The notes beneath the pieces were generated by a model. The model had not been told where the DNA came from. It made no database searches and saw only the letters and a program-made list of their open reading frames with translations. DNA of 64,000 nucleotides from Pseudomonadota bacterium (GTDB lineage: Bacteria > Pseudomonadota > Gammaproteobacteria > Steroidobacterales > Woeseiaceae): NCBI GenBank assembly GCA_027618995.1, contig JAQCGO010000005.1, positions 20,772 through 84,771 on the forward strand, given 5' to 3'. Positions 17,849 through 28,100 of this stretch are shown in pieces. Each line of letters begins with the position of its first letter. Position 1 is the first letter of the stretch. The position numbers and the translations under genes are program-made.

Positions 17849-19881
17849 ACCTCCGGCGGCAGTTGCTTCTGGTCAGCCTGCTAACGCTGGTATTGCCGTG
17901 GGCTGGCTGCCAGTTTATTCGCGAGACGGAAATCGCCCTGCGCGCCGGACAGCAGCAGATGCTGGCGGGCACCGCGCGTGCCATCGCCGATTCGCTGACG
18001 CAACGCGAGGACGACTTTCCGCTGCGGCTCGACAACGACTTCGCCGTAGGCGAACAACTGTACGGTCACCGCCTGGATGCGCTGCCATCGATCGATGGTT
18101 ACTTCGATGACTGGAACCTCAGTCGTGATTCTCTGCGCACTCTGCGCGGCACCGACGGCCCGATCCGCTTCGCCATCGGTCTGCATCGACAGGCCGTGTA
18201 TTTATACGTAGAGGTCGCCGACGACAATGTCATTTACGCGGCACCCGGGACGATAGCCGTCGAAAACAGTTTGCACGCGGCCGATCGCATCGGTCTGGTC
18301 AGTGTAAGCCCGCCGTATCTCAACGAAACGTTTGTGTTCGGTGCGGAAGCACCCGGGCCGATTATCAGCTATGTGCGCACAGCGTTGGGTTTCGAGTCAG
18401 ACGCGACTGTAGCGGCGCATTGGCAGGACGTGCCGGGACGCGGTTATCAGCTCGAGGCACGAATCCCGGCCGGCAAACTGGGCACCAATCTGGGGCTCGT
18501 TGTCAGCAACACGAGTGATGCAGTCACACCGGCCGTGCGCAGCGCGAGTTTTGCTGCGCGTGCACCGGGCACCTTTGTGACGACGTCGGAGGCGCTCACC
18601 GCATTTGCGGCCGAACGCGCGCAGCCGGGGATGCGTCTGACGCTCACCGATACCTCGGGCTGGCGCATCGCATCGGCCGGCGACGTTGAGTTGCCGGCAC
18701 GGGAGCGAGGGAGTATCCGTACCAAGCTGCCGCGCCTTGCTTATGAGTCGCTCGTCGAACCGGGCCAGGAGGCCGTGCTCGCGGAGCCTGATGCGAGCGG
18801 CCAGGAGCGACAGACCTACGTACAGGAAGCCCTGCAGGGGACGGCGTCTGTAGACTGGTTTCGCAGCGCCGACAGCGGCGACGCGATCGTTGTCGCAGCG
18901 CAACCAGTCATGGTTGGCAGCCAGGTCATCGGCGCGCTGGTGCTGCAGCAGGGTACTGACGCTATCCTGAGCCTCCGCAACCAGGGGCTGGCCCGCCTCA
19001 TCTATGTCACGGTAATCGCCACACTGGTAGCGGCGATCGCGTTGCTTGGTTATGCGACCTGGTTGTCGCGCCGCATTCGCCGTTTAAGCATCGCGGCGGA
19101 AGACGCACTTGAGAATGATGACCTGCGCAGCACCCTGCCCAGCGCGCTCGACGGCGACGAAGTTGGGGATCTGTCGCGCAGCTTTTCCCATGTGCTGCGA
19201 CAACTCGGTGATTACAACGAATACCTGCGCTCGCTTGCGTCGAAGCTGTCGCATGAATTGCGCACCCCGCTCGCGATCGTCACTTCATCGCTGGAAAACC
19301 TCGAACACGAACCGCTCAATGCCGCATCCGCCAACTACGCGGCGCGAGCGAAGGGTGGTGCCGATCGGTTGCGACGCATACTCACGGCGATGAGTGAGGC
19401 CAGCCGCGTTGAAGAATTAATGCAGCACGCCGAGCCAGAGGCTTTCGACCTCGTGGCCGTGTTGCGTTCGACGGTTGCGGCGTATCGCGATGTTTACCTG
19501 GCCCGGCAATTTGATCTGGCGACGGAACTGGATGCGGGGCCGATGCGCGGCTCGCCGGAACTGCTGATTCAGATGCTCGACAAGCTGGTCGACAATGCCG
19601 TGGACTTCAGTAGCGATGGAGACGTTATTCAGATTGACCTTGGTCGCAATGCCGGGCACTTGCTGATCTCGGTGAGCAACCCGGGTCCGGCGCTGCCCGA
19701 GCGCATGCGCACGCAGCTGTTTGATTCCATGGTCTCGGTGCGCAACAAGAACAGTGACCGCCACCTGGGGCTAGGATTGTATGTGGCAAAACTCATCGCC
19801 GAGGGCCACGGTGGTAGTATTTCCGCAGATAATATCGATGGCGGCGTTCGGTTTACCGTCCTGTTGCCGGAACCAGACTAG
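17845..19881 (+). CDS. pdsS: Histidine kinase of the dedicated sortase system
   Basis: A 678-residue membrane kinase, coupled to the regulator gene by ATGA. An N-terminal membrane segment is followed by a large periplasmic region. Residues ~85-220 begin LPSIDGYFDDWN and continue with a beta-rich stretch (VYLYVEVADDN), resembling CBM9-like carbohydrate-binding domains. A second helix near residue 390 (LIYVTVIATLVAAIALLGY) leads into HAMP, the phosphoacceptor LSHELRTPLAIVTSSLENL, and an ATPase domain with LDKLVDNAVDFS and GLGLYVAKLIAEGHGG. The sensor domain suggests it monitors a glycan or envelope polymer; that is inference. Confidence 0.9.
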   Translation: MNLRRQLLLVSLLTLVLPWAGCQFIRETEIALRAGQQQMLAGTARAIADSLTQREDDFPLRLDNDFAVGEQLYGHRLDALPSIDGYFDDWNLSRDSLRTLRGTDGPIRFAIGLHRQAVYLYVEVADDNVIYAAPGTIAVENSLHAADRIGLVSVSPPYLNETFVFGAEAPGPIISYVRTALGFESDATVAAHWQDVPGRGYQLEARIPAGKLGTNLGLVVSNTSDAVTPAVRSASFAARAPGTFVTTSEALTAFAAERAQPGMRLTLTDTSGWRIASAGDVELPARERGSIRTKLPRLAYESLVEPGQEAVLAEPDASGQERQTYVQEALQGTASVDWFRSADSGDAIVVAAQPVMVGSQVIGALVLQQGTDAILSLRNQGLARLIYVTVIATLVAAIALLGYATWLSRRIRRLSIAAEDALENDDLRSTLPSALDGDEVGDLSRSFSHVLRQLGDYNEYLRSLASKLSHELRTPLAIVTSSLENLEHEPLNAASANYAARAKGGADRLRRILTAMSEASRVEELMQHAEPEAFDLVAVLRSTVAAYRDVYLARQFDLATELDAGPMRGSPELLIQMLDKLVDNAVDFSSDGDVIQIDLGRNAGHLLISVSNPGPALPERMRTQLFDSMVSVRNKNSDRHLGLGLYVAKLIAEGHGGSISADNIDGGVRFTVLLPEPD

Positions 19882-19892
19882 AGGAGCGAAAG

Positions 19893-20180
19893 ATGTCGAA
19901 CGAGGGATACCACGAGCCGATCGCGGAGCTCAGCGACGAGACGCGTGACATGCATCGCGCTATTACTTCATTGATGGAGGAACTCGAGGCCGTGGACTGG
20001 TACAACCAGCGCGTGGATGCCTGCAAGGACAAGGAACTTGCGGCGATCCTTGCGCACAATCGCGACGAAGAAAAAGAACATGCCGCGATGGTGCTCGAGT
20101 AGATACGGCGCAAGGACCCGGCGTTCGACAAGGAGCTCAAGGATTTCCTGTTCACTAACAAAGTCATTGCGCATCCGTGA
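19893..20180 (+). pseudogene. Encapsulated-ferritin-like (EncFtn) gene with in-frame amber codon
   Basis: From the ATG at 19893 (preceded by GAGGAG) the product matches encapsulin-cargo ferritins: MHRAITSLMEELEAVDWYNQ and ILAHNRDEEKEHAAM. A TAG at 20100-20102 (codon 70) follows MVLE, exactly where homologues have Trp. The same frame then continues IRRKDPAFDKELKDFLF to TGA at 20178. Without the TAG it would be an intact 95-residue protein. Likely iron ligands (Glu29, Glu32, Trp36, Tyr37, Glu59/60, His63) precede the stop, but the C-terminal helix that pairs subunits follows it. No encapsulin shell gene lies nearby. It is a nonsense pseudogene, or relies on read-through. Confidence 0.85.
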
Positions 20181-20195
20181 TACCGATTGTCCGCC

Positions 20196-20597
20196 ATGAA
20201 CTCCGGCTTCCTGTTTCTGCTGTTCGCCGACCTGCTGCTTTTAGCTCACATATTGTTCGTCGCATTCGTCGTTTTCGGCGTTGTTCTGATTCTTGCCGGC
20301 AAGCTCGCCAATTAGGGCTGGGTCCGAAATCCGTGGTTCCGAACGGCTCACCTCGTGGCGATCGTAATCGTGGTGCTGCAAACCTGGGTCGGTGTCGTTT
20401 GCCCGCTCACCACCTGGGAAATGGCATTTCGCGAACGAGCCGGCGAGATTACCTACTCGGGATCATTCGTATCGCACTGGCTCGATACCCTGTTGTATTA
20501 CCAGGCGCCTGCCTGGGTGTTTGTGATTTGCTATACACTGTTTGCGCTGGTCGTCGCCGCGTGCTGGATCTGGGTGCGCCCACGGAAGTTTTTCTAG
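20196..20597 (+). pseudogene. DUF2784 membrane protein with in-frame amber codon
   Basis: The frame from 20196 encodes LLFADLLLLAHILFVAFVVF, then LAGKLAN, a TAG at 20313-20315 (codon 40), and continues GWVRNPWFRTAHLVAIVIVV and CPLTTWEMAFRERAG to the stop at 20597. Homologues of this four-helix family of unknown function have Trp at the stop position (NWGWVRNPWFR). Apart from this codon the 133-residue protein is complete. It lies 15 bases after the encapsulated-ferritin gene, which has the same type of lesion. Translation could restart at internal codons, but the first helix would be lost. Confidence 0.85.
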
Positions 20598-20607
20598 GGG
20601 GATTCGC

Positions 20608-20988
20608 ATGATTGGCTATGTAATTCTCGGCACCAACAACCTAACCCGCGCCACCTTATTTTACGACGCTCTGGCGGCGGAACTGGGCATGTCCCGAATG
20701 ATGGATTTCGGCGAACGCGGTTATGCCTGGGGAGCTGCCATGGATAAGCCGATGCTTTGCATCATGACGCCCTACGATCGCAAGCGGGCGACAGTGGGCA
20801 ACGGCGTGATGGTCGGCATTGCGGCGACTTCGCAGGACCAGGTCGATCGGGTCTATAACAAGGCGTTGGAGCTCGGCGGCACCGACGAAGGTCCTCCCGG
20901 CTTGCGCCCGGAGGGTGGCGACGGCTTTTACGCGGCCTACTTCCGTGACCTCGATGGCAACAAGCTCGACGTATTCACCTACGGCTGA
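20608..20988 (+). CDS. VOC-superfamily (glyoxalase-like) protein
   Basis: A 126-residue protein with two beta-alpha-beta-beta-beta units of the vicinal oxygen chelate fold: MIGYVILGTNNLTRATLFYD at the start and YAAYFRDLDGNKLDVFTY at the end, the latter with the metal-binding glutamate replaced by Asp. Close relatives are annotated only as glyoxalase/bleomycin-resistance-like. The ATG at 20608 is preceded by AGGGGG. The specific substrate cannot be told. Confidence 0.85.
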   Translation: MIGYVILGTNNLTRATLFYDALAAELGMSRMMDFGERGYAWGAAMDKPMLCIMTPYDRKRATVGNGVMVGIAATSQDQVDRVYNKALELGGTDEGPPGLRPEGGDGFYAAYFRDLDGNKLDVFTYG

Positions 20989-21087
20989 ACGATTGCCGCC
21001 GTAGCGACCATGTAGCCCGCATTCCGTATGCCTGGAAGCTGAAATTCGACGGAGTCCCGGAGTAACATCGGCTCATGAATACACCAC

Positions 21088-21189
21088 ATGCTTGAACTTC
21101 GACCCGCCTGCGAGATCTGCGACAGCTGTGTCGACGTGTCGCGGCTGGCGATCGGTAGCGGAGGCCCGCAATGCTCGATTACACAATGA
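21088..21189 (+). pseudogene. DUF1272 remnant (first ~12 residues preserved)
   Basis: An ATG at 21088 begins MLELRPACEICDSCVDVSRL and the frame ends at TGA 21189. The first twelve residues match the highly conserved start of the small cysteine-rich DUF1272 zinc-ribbon proteins (MLELRPxCExCD). The remaining cysteine pairs of the family are missing, so this looks like a gene whose 3' part was deleted when it was joined to the DUF2721 gene, whose start it overlaps. The stretch 20989-21087 before it holds nothing recognisable. Confidence 0.5.
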
Positions 21190-21605
21190 ACATTGGCGTT
21201 GTGGCGCACGCCATACAACTCGCGCTGGCATCGGTTTTTCTGCTCACCGCTATTGCCGGCATGCTCAACGTGATGACCGGACGTTTGTCTCGCATCATCG
21301 ATCGTGGCAGACAGATTACCGAGACCGCGACACTGCAAGGGGAGCAGCAGGCCGAGGAAGTGCAGCGCCAGCTGAAATCCCTCGAACACCGTCGCTACCT
21401 TGCAAGCGCGGCGTTGCTCGTGTGCACGGTCATCGCGGCACTGTTCCTCGAGGTGCTGCTGCCACTCAAGCTGAGATGGCTCGTCGGGATCGTTTTCACC
21501 GCCTCAACACTGGCACTCGTCGTGGGGCTCGCCTATTTCCTCCGCGAAGTTCATCTCGCTACGCGAACAGTGCGGATTGGGGCACGGCTACGCAAAGCTC
21601 GCTGA
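21171..21605 (+). CDS. DUF2721 family membrane protein
   Basis: A 144-residue integral membrane protein. The N-terminal helix region AHAIQLALASVFLLTAIAGM leads into LNVMTGRLSRIIDRGRQI, the hallmark of DUF2721. A charged coiled-coil segment and two adjacent helices follow (YLASAALLVCTVIAALFLEV and WLVGIVFTASTLALVVGLAY). The function of the family is unknown. The ATG at 21171 has GGAGG upstream (21162-21166); ATG 21186 is an alternative. Confidence 0.85.
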   Translation: MLDYTMNIGVVAHAIQLALASVFLLTAIAGMLNVMTGRLSRIIDRGRQITETATLQGEQQAEEVQRQLKSLEHRRYLASAALLVCTVIAALFLEVLLPLKLRWLVGIVFTASTLALVVGLAYFLREVHLATRTVRIGARLRKAR

Positions 21606-21621
21606 AATCAGGGGATTCCGT

Positions 21622-22119
21622 ATGAACAGCAACGCTCTCATCGCTATTCTTGCGTGCACGGCATTGCTTACTGCCTGCGAATCAAGGAATGTCCAGACAG
21701 ATGTCACGGGTTTGAAGGACTTTGCCAGACGCTACGCCGCGGCATGGAGCTCGCAAGACCCGGTCGCGTTTGCGTCGTTCTATGCGCAGACCGGCTCGTT
21801 GCGCGTCAATGACGGCGAACCGGCTGTCGGTCGCGATGCGATCACACAGATGGCACAAGGCTTTATGGACGCATTTCCCGATATGCTCGTTCGGCTGGAC
21901 GAGCTGCGCCTTCGCGGCGACTACGTGAAATTTCACTGGCACTGGACGGGAACAAATACTGGCCCCGGGGGCACCGGGAACGCCGTGGACCTGCGCGGAT
22001 TCGAACAGTGGACACTCGATGACGAGGGCTTGATACTCGAATCGCTGGGTCATTTCGACAACGACGAATATAGACGACAGTTGCTCGGAGACCCGGAGGA
22101 CAATGTCGCGGAAGACTAA
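21622..22119 (+). CDS. SnoaL-like/NTF2-fold lipoprotein
   Basis: A 165-residue protein with a lipoprotein signal peptide (IAILACTALLTAC). It has an NTF2-like fold typical of SnoaL-like polyketide-cyclase/ester-cyclase relatives: FARRYAAAWSSQDPVAFASF, then FMDAFPDMLVRLDELRLRGD and VKFHWHWTGTNTG. The length and the sequence after VGRDAITQMAQGFM fit the family. Its substrate is unknown and the catalytic role unproven. It is followed after 23 bases by a cupin gene, probably in one transcript. Confidence 0.8.
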   Translation: MNSNALIAILACTALLTACESRNVQTDVTGLKDFARRYAAAWSSQDPVAFASFYAQTGSLRVNDGEPAVGRDAITQMAQGFMDAFPDMLVRLDELRLRGDYVKFHWHWTGTNTGPGGTGNAVDLRGFEQWTLDDEGLILESLGHFDNDEYRRQLLGDPEDNVAED

Positions 22120-22142
22120 CTTATCGGCCATAAGGACTCTCG

Positions 22143-22463
22143 ATGAATCATTTTCCTAAACAGATCAGCCAGCTGCCCAAATTCGACGGTGCTTTCGCCG
22201 CTTACAAACTTGCGGCCGAGAAGTGCGATGTGCTATTTGCCTCGTACCCCGCGGGAACGACCATTCCCGAGCACGATCACGATACGGATAACCTGGGCGT
22301 GATTACTCAGGGTGAACTCATCCTGACCGTCACCGGGAAAGAAAAACGCTACGGCCCGGGCGACTGGTATCACATCCCGGCCAACGCAGCGCATGCTGCA
22401 CGTTTCGACGTGGCAACCTCCGAGATCGAATTCTGGTTTCACCCGGCAGTCGCCGGCCGCTGA
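22143..22463 (+). CDS. Cupin-domain protein
   Basis: A 106-residue single-domain cupin. Motif 1 is PEHDHDTDNLGVITQGE, with His residues and a glutamate suitable for metal binding; motif 2 is GPGDWYHIPANAAHAARF. Such proteins range from dioxygenases to sensors, and nothing here narrows the function. It is probably co-transcribed with the preceding lipoprotein gene and the following periplasmic protein gene, 2 bases away. Confidence 0.85.
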   Translation: MNHFPKQISQLPKFDGAFAAYKLAAEKCDVLFASYPAGTTIPEHDHDTDNLGVITQGELILTVTGKEKRYGPGDWYHIPANAAHAARFDVATSEIEFWFHPAVAGR

Positions 22464-22465
22464 CA

Positions 22466-22855
22466 TTGCGAAAAATTCTTCTCATCCTGCTCTTGCTAAG
22501 CGCCCCGCTGCCGGCTGCCGAATTCAGGCCATATCCGGAAGCCGCGATTTCGATCGAACAATGGCAGACGTATTTTGATGCCGTGCGGCTCGAATTTGGG
22601 GAAACGATGCAGGAAGAACCCGAGGTTAACCTGGTCCTGTTCCACGATGAATCAACAGCAACGTATTACGCCTTTACGATACCCGCGAATCCCGCTCACC
22701 CGGCGTGGGTGACACGCAGGGTTGTCGAGCAGGACGGCGAAGTGGCCGTGGAACAGACTGGATACTTCGCTGGCGACGAGGCGCCGTTCGCGGACCTGTT
22801 TGACGCATTCTCCGATCTGTCGGATGAGCTCGGCGAAGAATTCAAAAATGAGTGA
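22466..22855 (+). CDS. Hypothetical periplasmic protein
   Basis: A 129-residue protein starting at TTG (22466), two bases after the cupin stop, with a clean signal peptide (RKILLILLLLSAPLPAA). The mature part is acidic, with an alpha/beta look, and no family is recognised. Its stop overlaps the start of the DMT transporter by 8 bases, so the three genes appear translationally linked. Confidence 0.65.
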   Translation: MRKILLILLLLSAPLPAAEFRPYPEAAISIEQWQTYFDAVRLEFGETMQEEPEVNLVLFHDESTATYYAFTIPANPAHPAWVTRRVVEQDGEVAVEQTGYFAGDEAPFADLFDAFSDLSDELGEEFKNE

Positions 22856-23762
22856 CGCCGCGGCGTCATCGCGCCGTGTCCCTCGCTGGCGGCCTTTGAC
22901 TTACCTTGTGATTCTCGGCGCGAGCTGGGGACTGCATTTTTCGTTTATCAAGCTCGCCGCCGAATCCGGTTTGTCGTATCTCGGTATCGCGACCGTTGCT
23001 ACCGCCGGTGTCACTACCCTGCTCGTCCTGATGTCATTGCTGCGGCGACGGCTGCCAGTGTTCGATCGGGCGCATTTCAGGTTCTATTTCATCTGCGCGC
23101 TGCTCGCCTATGTAGTGCCATTTCTGCTCGAACTGGCCAGTGCGGCGCATTTGCCGGCCAGCGTGCTGACGCTCGTTGTCAGCAGCACGCCGCTGTTCAC
23201 GGTCGCGCTGGCGATCGCGTTTCGCAGCGATACGATTTCCGCGCGCCGCCTACTGGTCATTGGTATCGGCACCCTCTCGACGGCGCTGATCCTGGTCCCG
23301 GCAGCACTCGGGATCACGGACATTCCCGTGTTCTGGGTGCTGGTCGCTTTCGTGGTGCCGCTGTCCTATTCCGCCGACCATATCTATATTGCGAAGGCCT
23401 GGCCACAGGGCTCGGACTCCTATCAGCTTGGTTGCGGCGAAGCGTTGCTGGCGCTGGCCATGCTCACCCCGGCGTACCTGTGGCAGGGCGTCGCTGCCGA
23501 CCTCGAAGTGCCGTTCGGCCCCGGCCATATCGCAATGATGGTGATGGCTGGATTCGCGCTGGTCGAGATCTTCCTGTACTTCGAAATCCTGCGCATCGCC
23601 GGGCCTATATTCACCTCGCAAACCAATTTCGTCACCGTCGTCAGCGGCGTGGTCTGGGCAATGATTATTTTTGACGAGCAGCCGAGCCAATGGTTATGGC
23701 TCAGCGCGGCGCTGCTCGGCGTCGCGCTGCTGGTCATCGCGACCGATGGCAACCGCAAGTAA
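22848..23762 (+). CDS. EamA/DMT-family transporter
   Basis: A 304-residue membrane protein with ten predicted helices in two EamA repeats: TYLVILGASWGLHFSFIKLA opens the first and VFWVLVAFVVPLSYSADHIY the second. Members export amino acids and other small metabolites. The ATG at 22848 is used because the upstream frame runs inside the preceding gene. The final helix ends WLSAALLGVALLVIATDG. The substrate is unknown. Confidence 0.88.
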   Translation: MSDAAASSRRVPRWRPLTYLVILGASWGLHFSFIKLAAESGLSYLGIATVATAGVTTLLVLMSLLRRRLPVFDRAHFRFYFICALLAYVVPFLLELASAAHLPASVLTLVVSSTPLFTVALAIAFRSDTISARRLLVIGIGTLSTALILVPAALGITDIPVFWVLVAFVVPLSYSADHIYIAKAWPQGSDSYQLGCGEALLALAMLTPAYLWQGVAADLEVPFGPGHIAMMVMAGFALVEIFLYFEILRIAGPIFTSQTNFVTVVSGVVWAMIIFDEQPSQWLWLSAALLGVALLVIATDGNRK

Positions 23763-23767
23763 CGTGA

Positions 23768-25183
<1,416 letters not shown>

Positions 25184-28100
25184 TTATGCCGCCCGCCGCA
25201 GGGTCTCGATCAGCGTGCCGAGCTCCGCCGCCTTGGGTTTGACGATCCAGAACTTCGGCAGGAAGGTGCGGTAATCCTCGAGTATCATCTCGCCCCACTC
25301 GCTGCCGGTGAGCGCGACATGCTGGGTCAGCAACGCCCGCAAATGGTGCGCGTGCGCTTCCATGCTTTCCGGCGAAATCCGGTGGATGTCGATCAGTTCA
25401 TGGTTGTAACGGTCCATGAAATTACGCTCGAGGTCGAGCACATAGGCAAAACCGCCCGTCATTCCCGCGCCGAAATTGACGCCCGTGCGTCCCAGCACGA
25501 CGACAACACCATCGGTCATGTACTCGCAGCAATGATCCCCAGTGCCTTCAATCACGACCGACGCGCCTGAATTGCGTACCGCGAAACGCTCACCGGCCGT
25601 ACCCGCTGCAAACAGCGTACCGCCGGTCGCGCCATACAGGCAGGTGTTGCCGACAATCGCTGTTTCCCGTGCTTCATATGACACGCCTTCGGGTGGACGA
25701 ATCACGATGCGACCGCCGGCCATGCCCTTGCCGACGTAGTCGTTCGCGTCACCGATCAGCGTCATGTTGAGGCCGCTGACGTTCCAGGCGCCGAAACTCT
25801 GTCCGGCCGTACCGCGCAGGAAAATCTCCAGTGGCGCGTCCTTCATGCCATGGTTGCCGTAGCGGCGTGCGATCTCTCCTGCGAGTCGTGCGCCGATGGA
25901 GCGATTGAAATTTCGCACCTCAAAGCCAAACTTCCCACCCGCCTTCGATTCGATCGCCGGCAAAACCGTGCGCAGCATCTCTTCCGCCAGCTCGCCCTTG
26001 TCGAAGGGGTTGTTGCGCGGGTCGGTACAAAACTGCGGTGCATTTTTGGCCAGCCCGTCGGCCGACACGATTGGCGACAGGTCAAGTCGTGCCTGGCGGT
26101 CGGTTATGCCAGGCAGCAGCTCCAGCAGATCGACTCTGCCGATCAGCTCTTCAAGTTTTCGCACACCGAGCTCAGCCATCATTTGCCGCGTTTCCTCGGC
26201 AACGAAGCGGAAGAAGTTGATCGCCATTTCCGGCAGGCCGATGAAATACTCGCTGCGCAAAGTCTTGTTCTGCGTCGCGACACCGGTCGCGCAGTTATTC
26301 AGGTGGCAGATGCGCAGATACTTGCAGCCGAGTGCAATCAGTGGCGCCGTGCCAAAGCCGAAACTCTCAGCCCCAAGCATCGCGGCTTTGATCACATCCA
26401 CGCCGGTCTTGAGGCCGCCATCGGTCTGCAGGCGGACCTTGTGGCGCAGGCCGTTGCCACGCAGCACCTGGTGCGTTTCCGACAAGCCGAGTTCCCATGG
26501 GCTGCCGGCATATTTGACCGAGGTCAGCGGACTCGCGCCTGTGCCGCCGTCATAGCCCGAAATCGTAATCAGGTCGGCATAGGCCTTGACGACCCCCGCC
26601 GCGATCGTACCGACGCCGGGCTCCGCGACCAGCTTGACCGACACGAGCGCCTGCGGGTTGACCTGCTTGAGATCGAAAATCAGCTGCGCGAGATCTTCGA
26701 TCGAGTAGATATCGTGGTGTGGCGGCGGTGAGATCAGACCAACGCCCGGTTTTGCGAAGCGCAGCTTCGCGATCATCTCGTTGACCTTGTGCCCCGGCAA
26801 CTGACCACCCTCGCCGGGCTTCGCTCCCTGCGCCATTTTTATCTGGATCACTTCGGCGTTGACCAGGTACTCGGCGGTGACGCCGAAACGACCGGACGCG
26901 ACCTGTTTGATCTTCGATACGCGCTCCGTGCGATAGCGTGCCGGATCCTCGCCGCCCTCGCCGGAGTTGGAGCGCGCTCCGATACGATTCATTGCGATCG
27001 CCAGCGCCTCGTGCGCCTCGGGGGACAGCGCCCCCAGTGACATCCCGGCGCTGTCAAAACGCGGCATGATGGCTTCGACCGGCTCAACTTCGGCCAGCGG
27101 CACAGCAGGGCCAGCGGCGCGAGGTTTCATCAGGTCGCGCAGGGTGGCGATCGGTCGGTCGTTGACGAGCGTCGCATATTCCTTGTAGCGCTCGTAGTCA
27201 CCACTGCGAACGGCCGCTTGCAGCGTCGTGACAACATCCGGATTGAAGCAGTGATACTCGCCGCCGTGCACATACTTCAACAGGCCGCCCTGTTTGATGG
27301 GTTCGCGCGGCTCCCAGGCGGAAGCTGCCAGCTTCTGCTGGTCAGAAAGCAGATCCGCGAAGTTCGCGCCCTGAATACGCGACGCTGTTCCGCGGAAGCA
27401 TCGTGCGACGATCTCCTCATGCAGGCCGATGATCTCAAACAGCTGCGCACCGCGATAACTGGAGATCGACGATATGCCCATCTTGGACATGATCTTGAAC
27501 AGGCCCTTGCGAATGCCGCGTCGATAACCACGACCCAGTTGCTGCTGCTTTTCCAGGTCGCCGCGTTGCGCAATGCTGTGCAGTGACTGGTAGACGAGAT
27601 ATGGGTAAACCGCGGTTGCCCCGTAGCCAATAAGGCAGGCGAAATGATGCGGATCACGTGCGACGCCGGTTTCAACGAGGATATTGGCATCGCAACGCAA
27701 ACCAATCCTGACCAGGTGATGGTGTACAGCGCCGGTCGCCAGTAGTGCGTGCACGGGCAGCTTGTCCCGTTTCAGGTAGCGATCGCTCAGCATCAGGATC
27801 AATTTGCCCTGGCGCAATGCAGATTCCGCTTCAGCACAAATCTGGTCGAGCGCCTCGTTGAGCGACAACGTCGCATCGACGTTGAGATCGATAAACGCGT
27901 TGCTGTCGCCATACATCTCGTCACTGAGCAACTGGCGCAGTTTTCTCTGCGACAGCACCGGTGAATTCATCACGACCTGCTCTGCGTGCTCGGAACCGAC
28001 GTCAAACAAACTGGATTCCCGGCCAATATTGGTCTGCAACGACATCACGATGCGCTCGCGCAGCGAATCGATCGGCGGGTTCGTTACCTGGGCAAACTGC

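Noticed and set aside
20989-21087. A second gene remnant (a frame reading ARIPYAWKLKFDGVPE) after the VOC gene
   Set aside because: The stretch is too short and matches no family I recognise.
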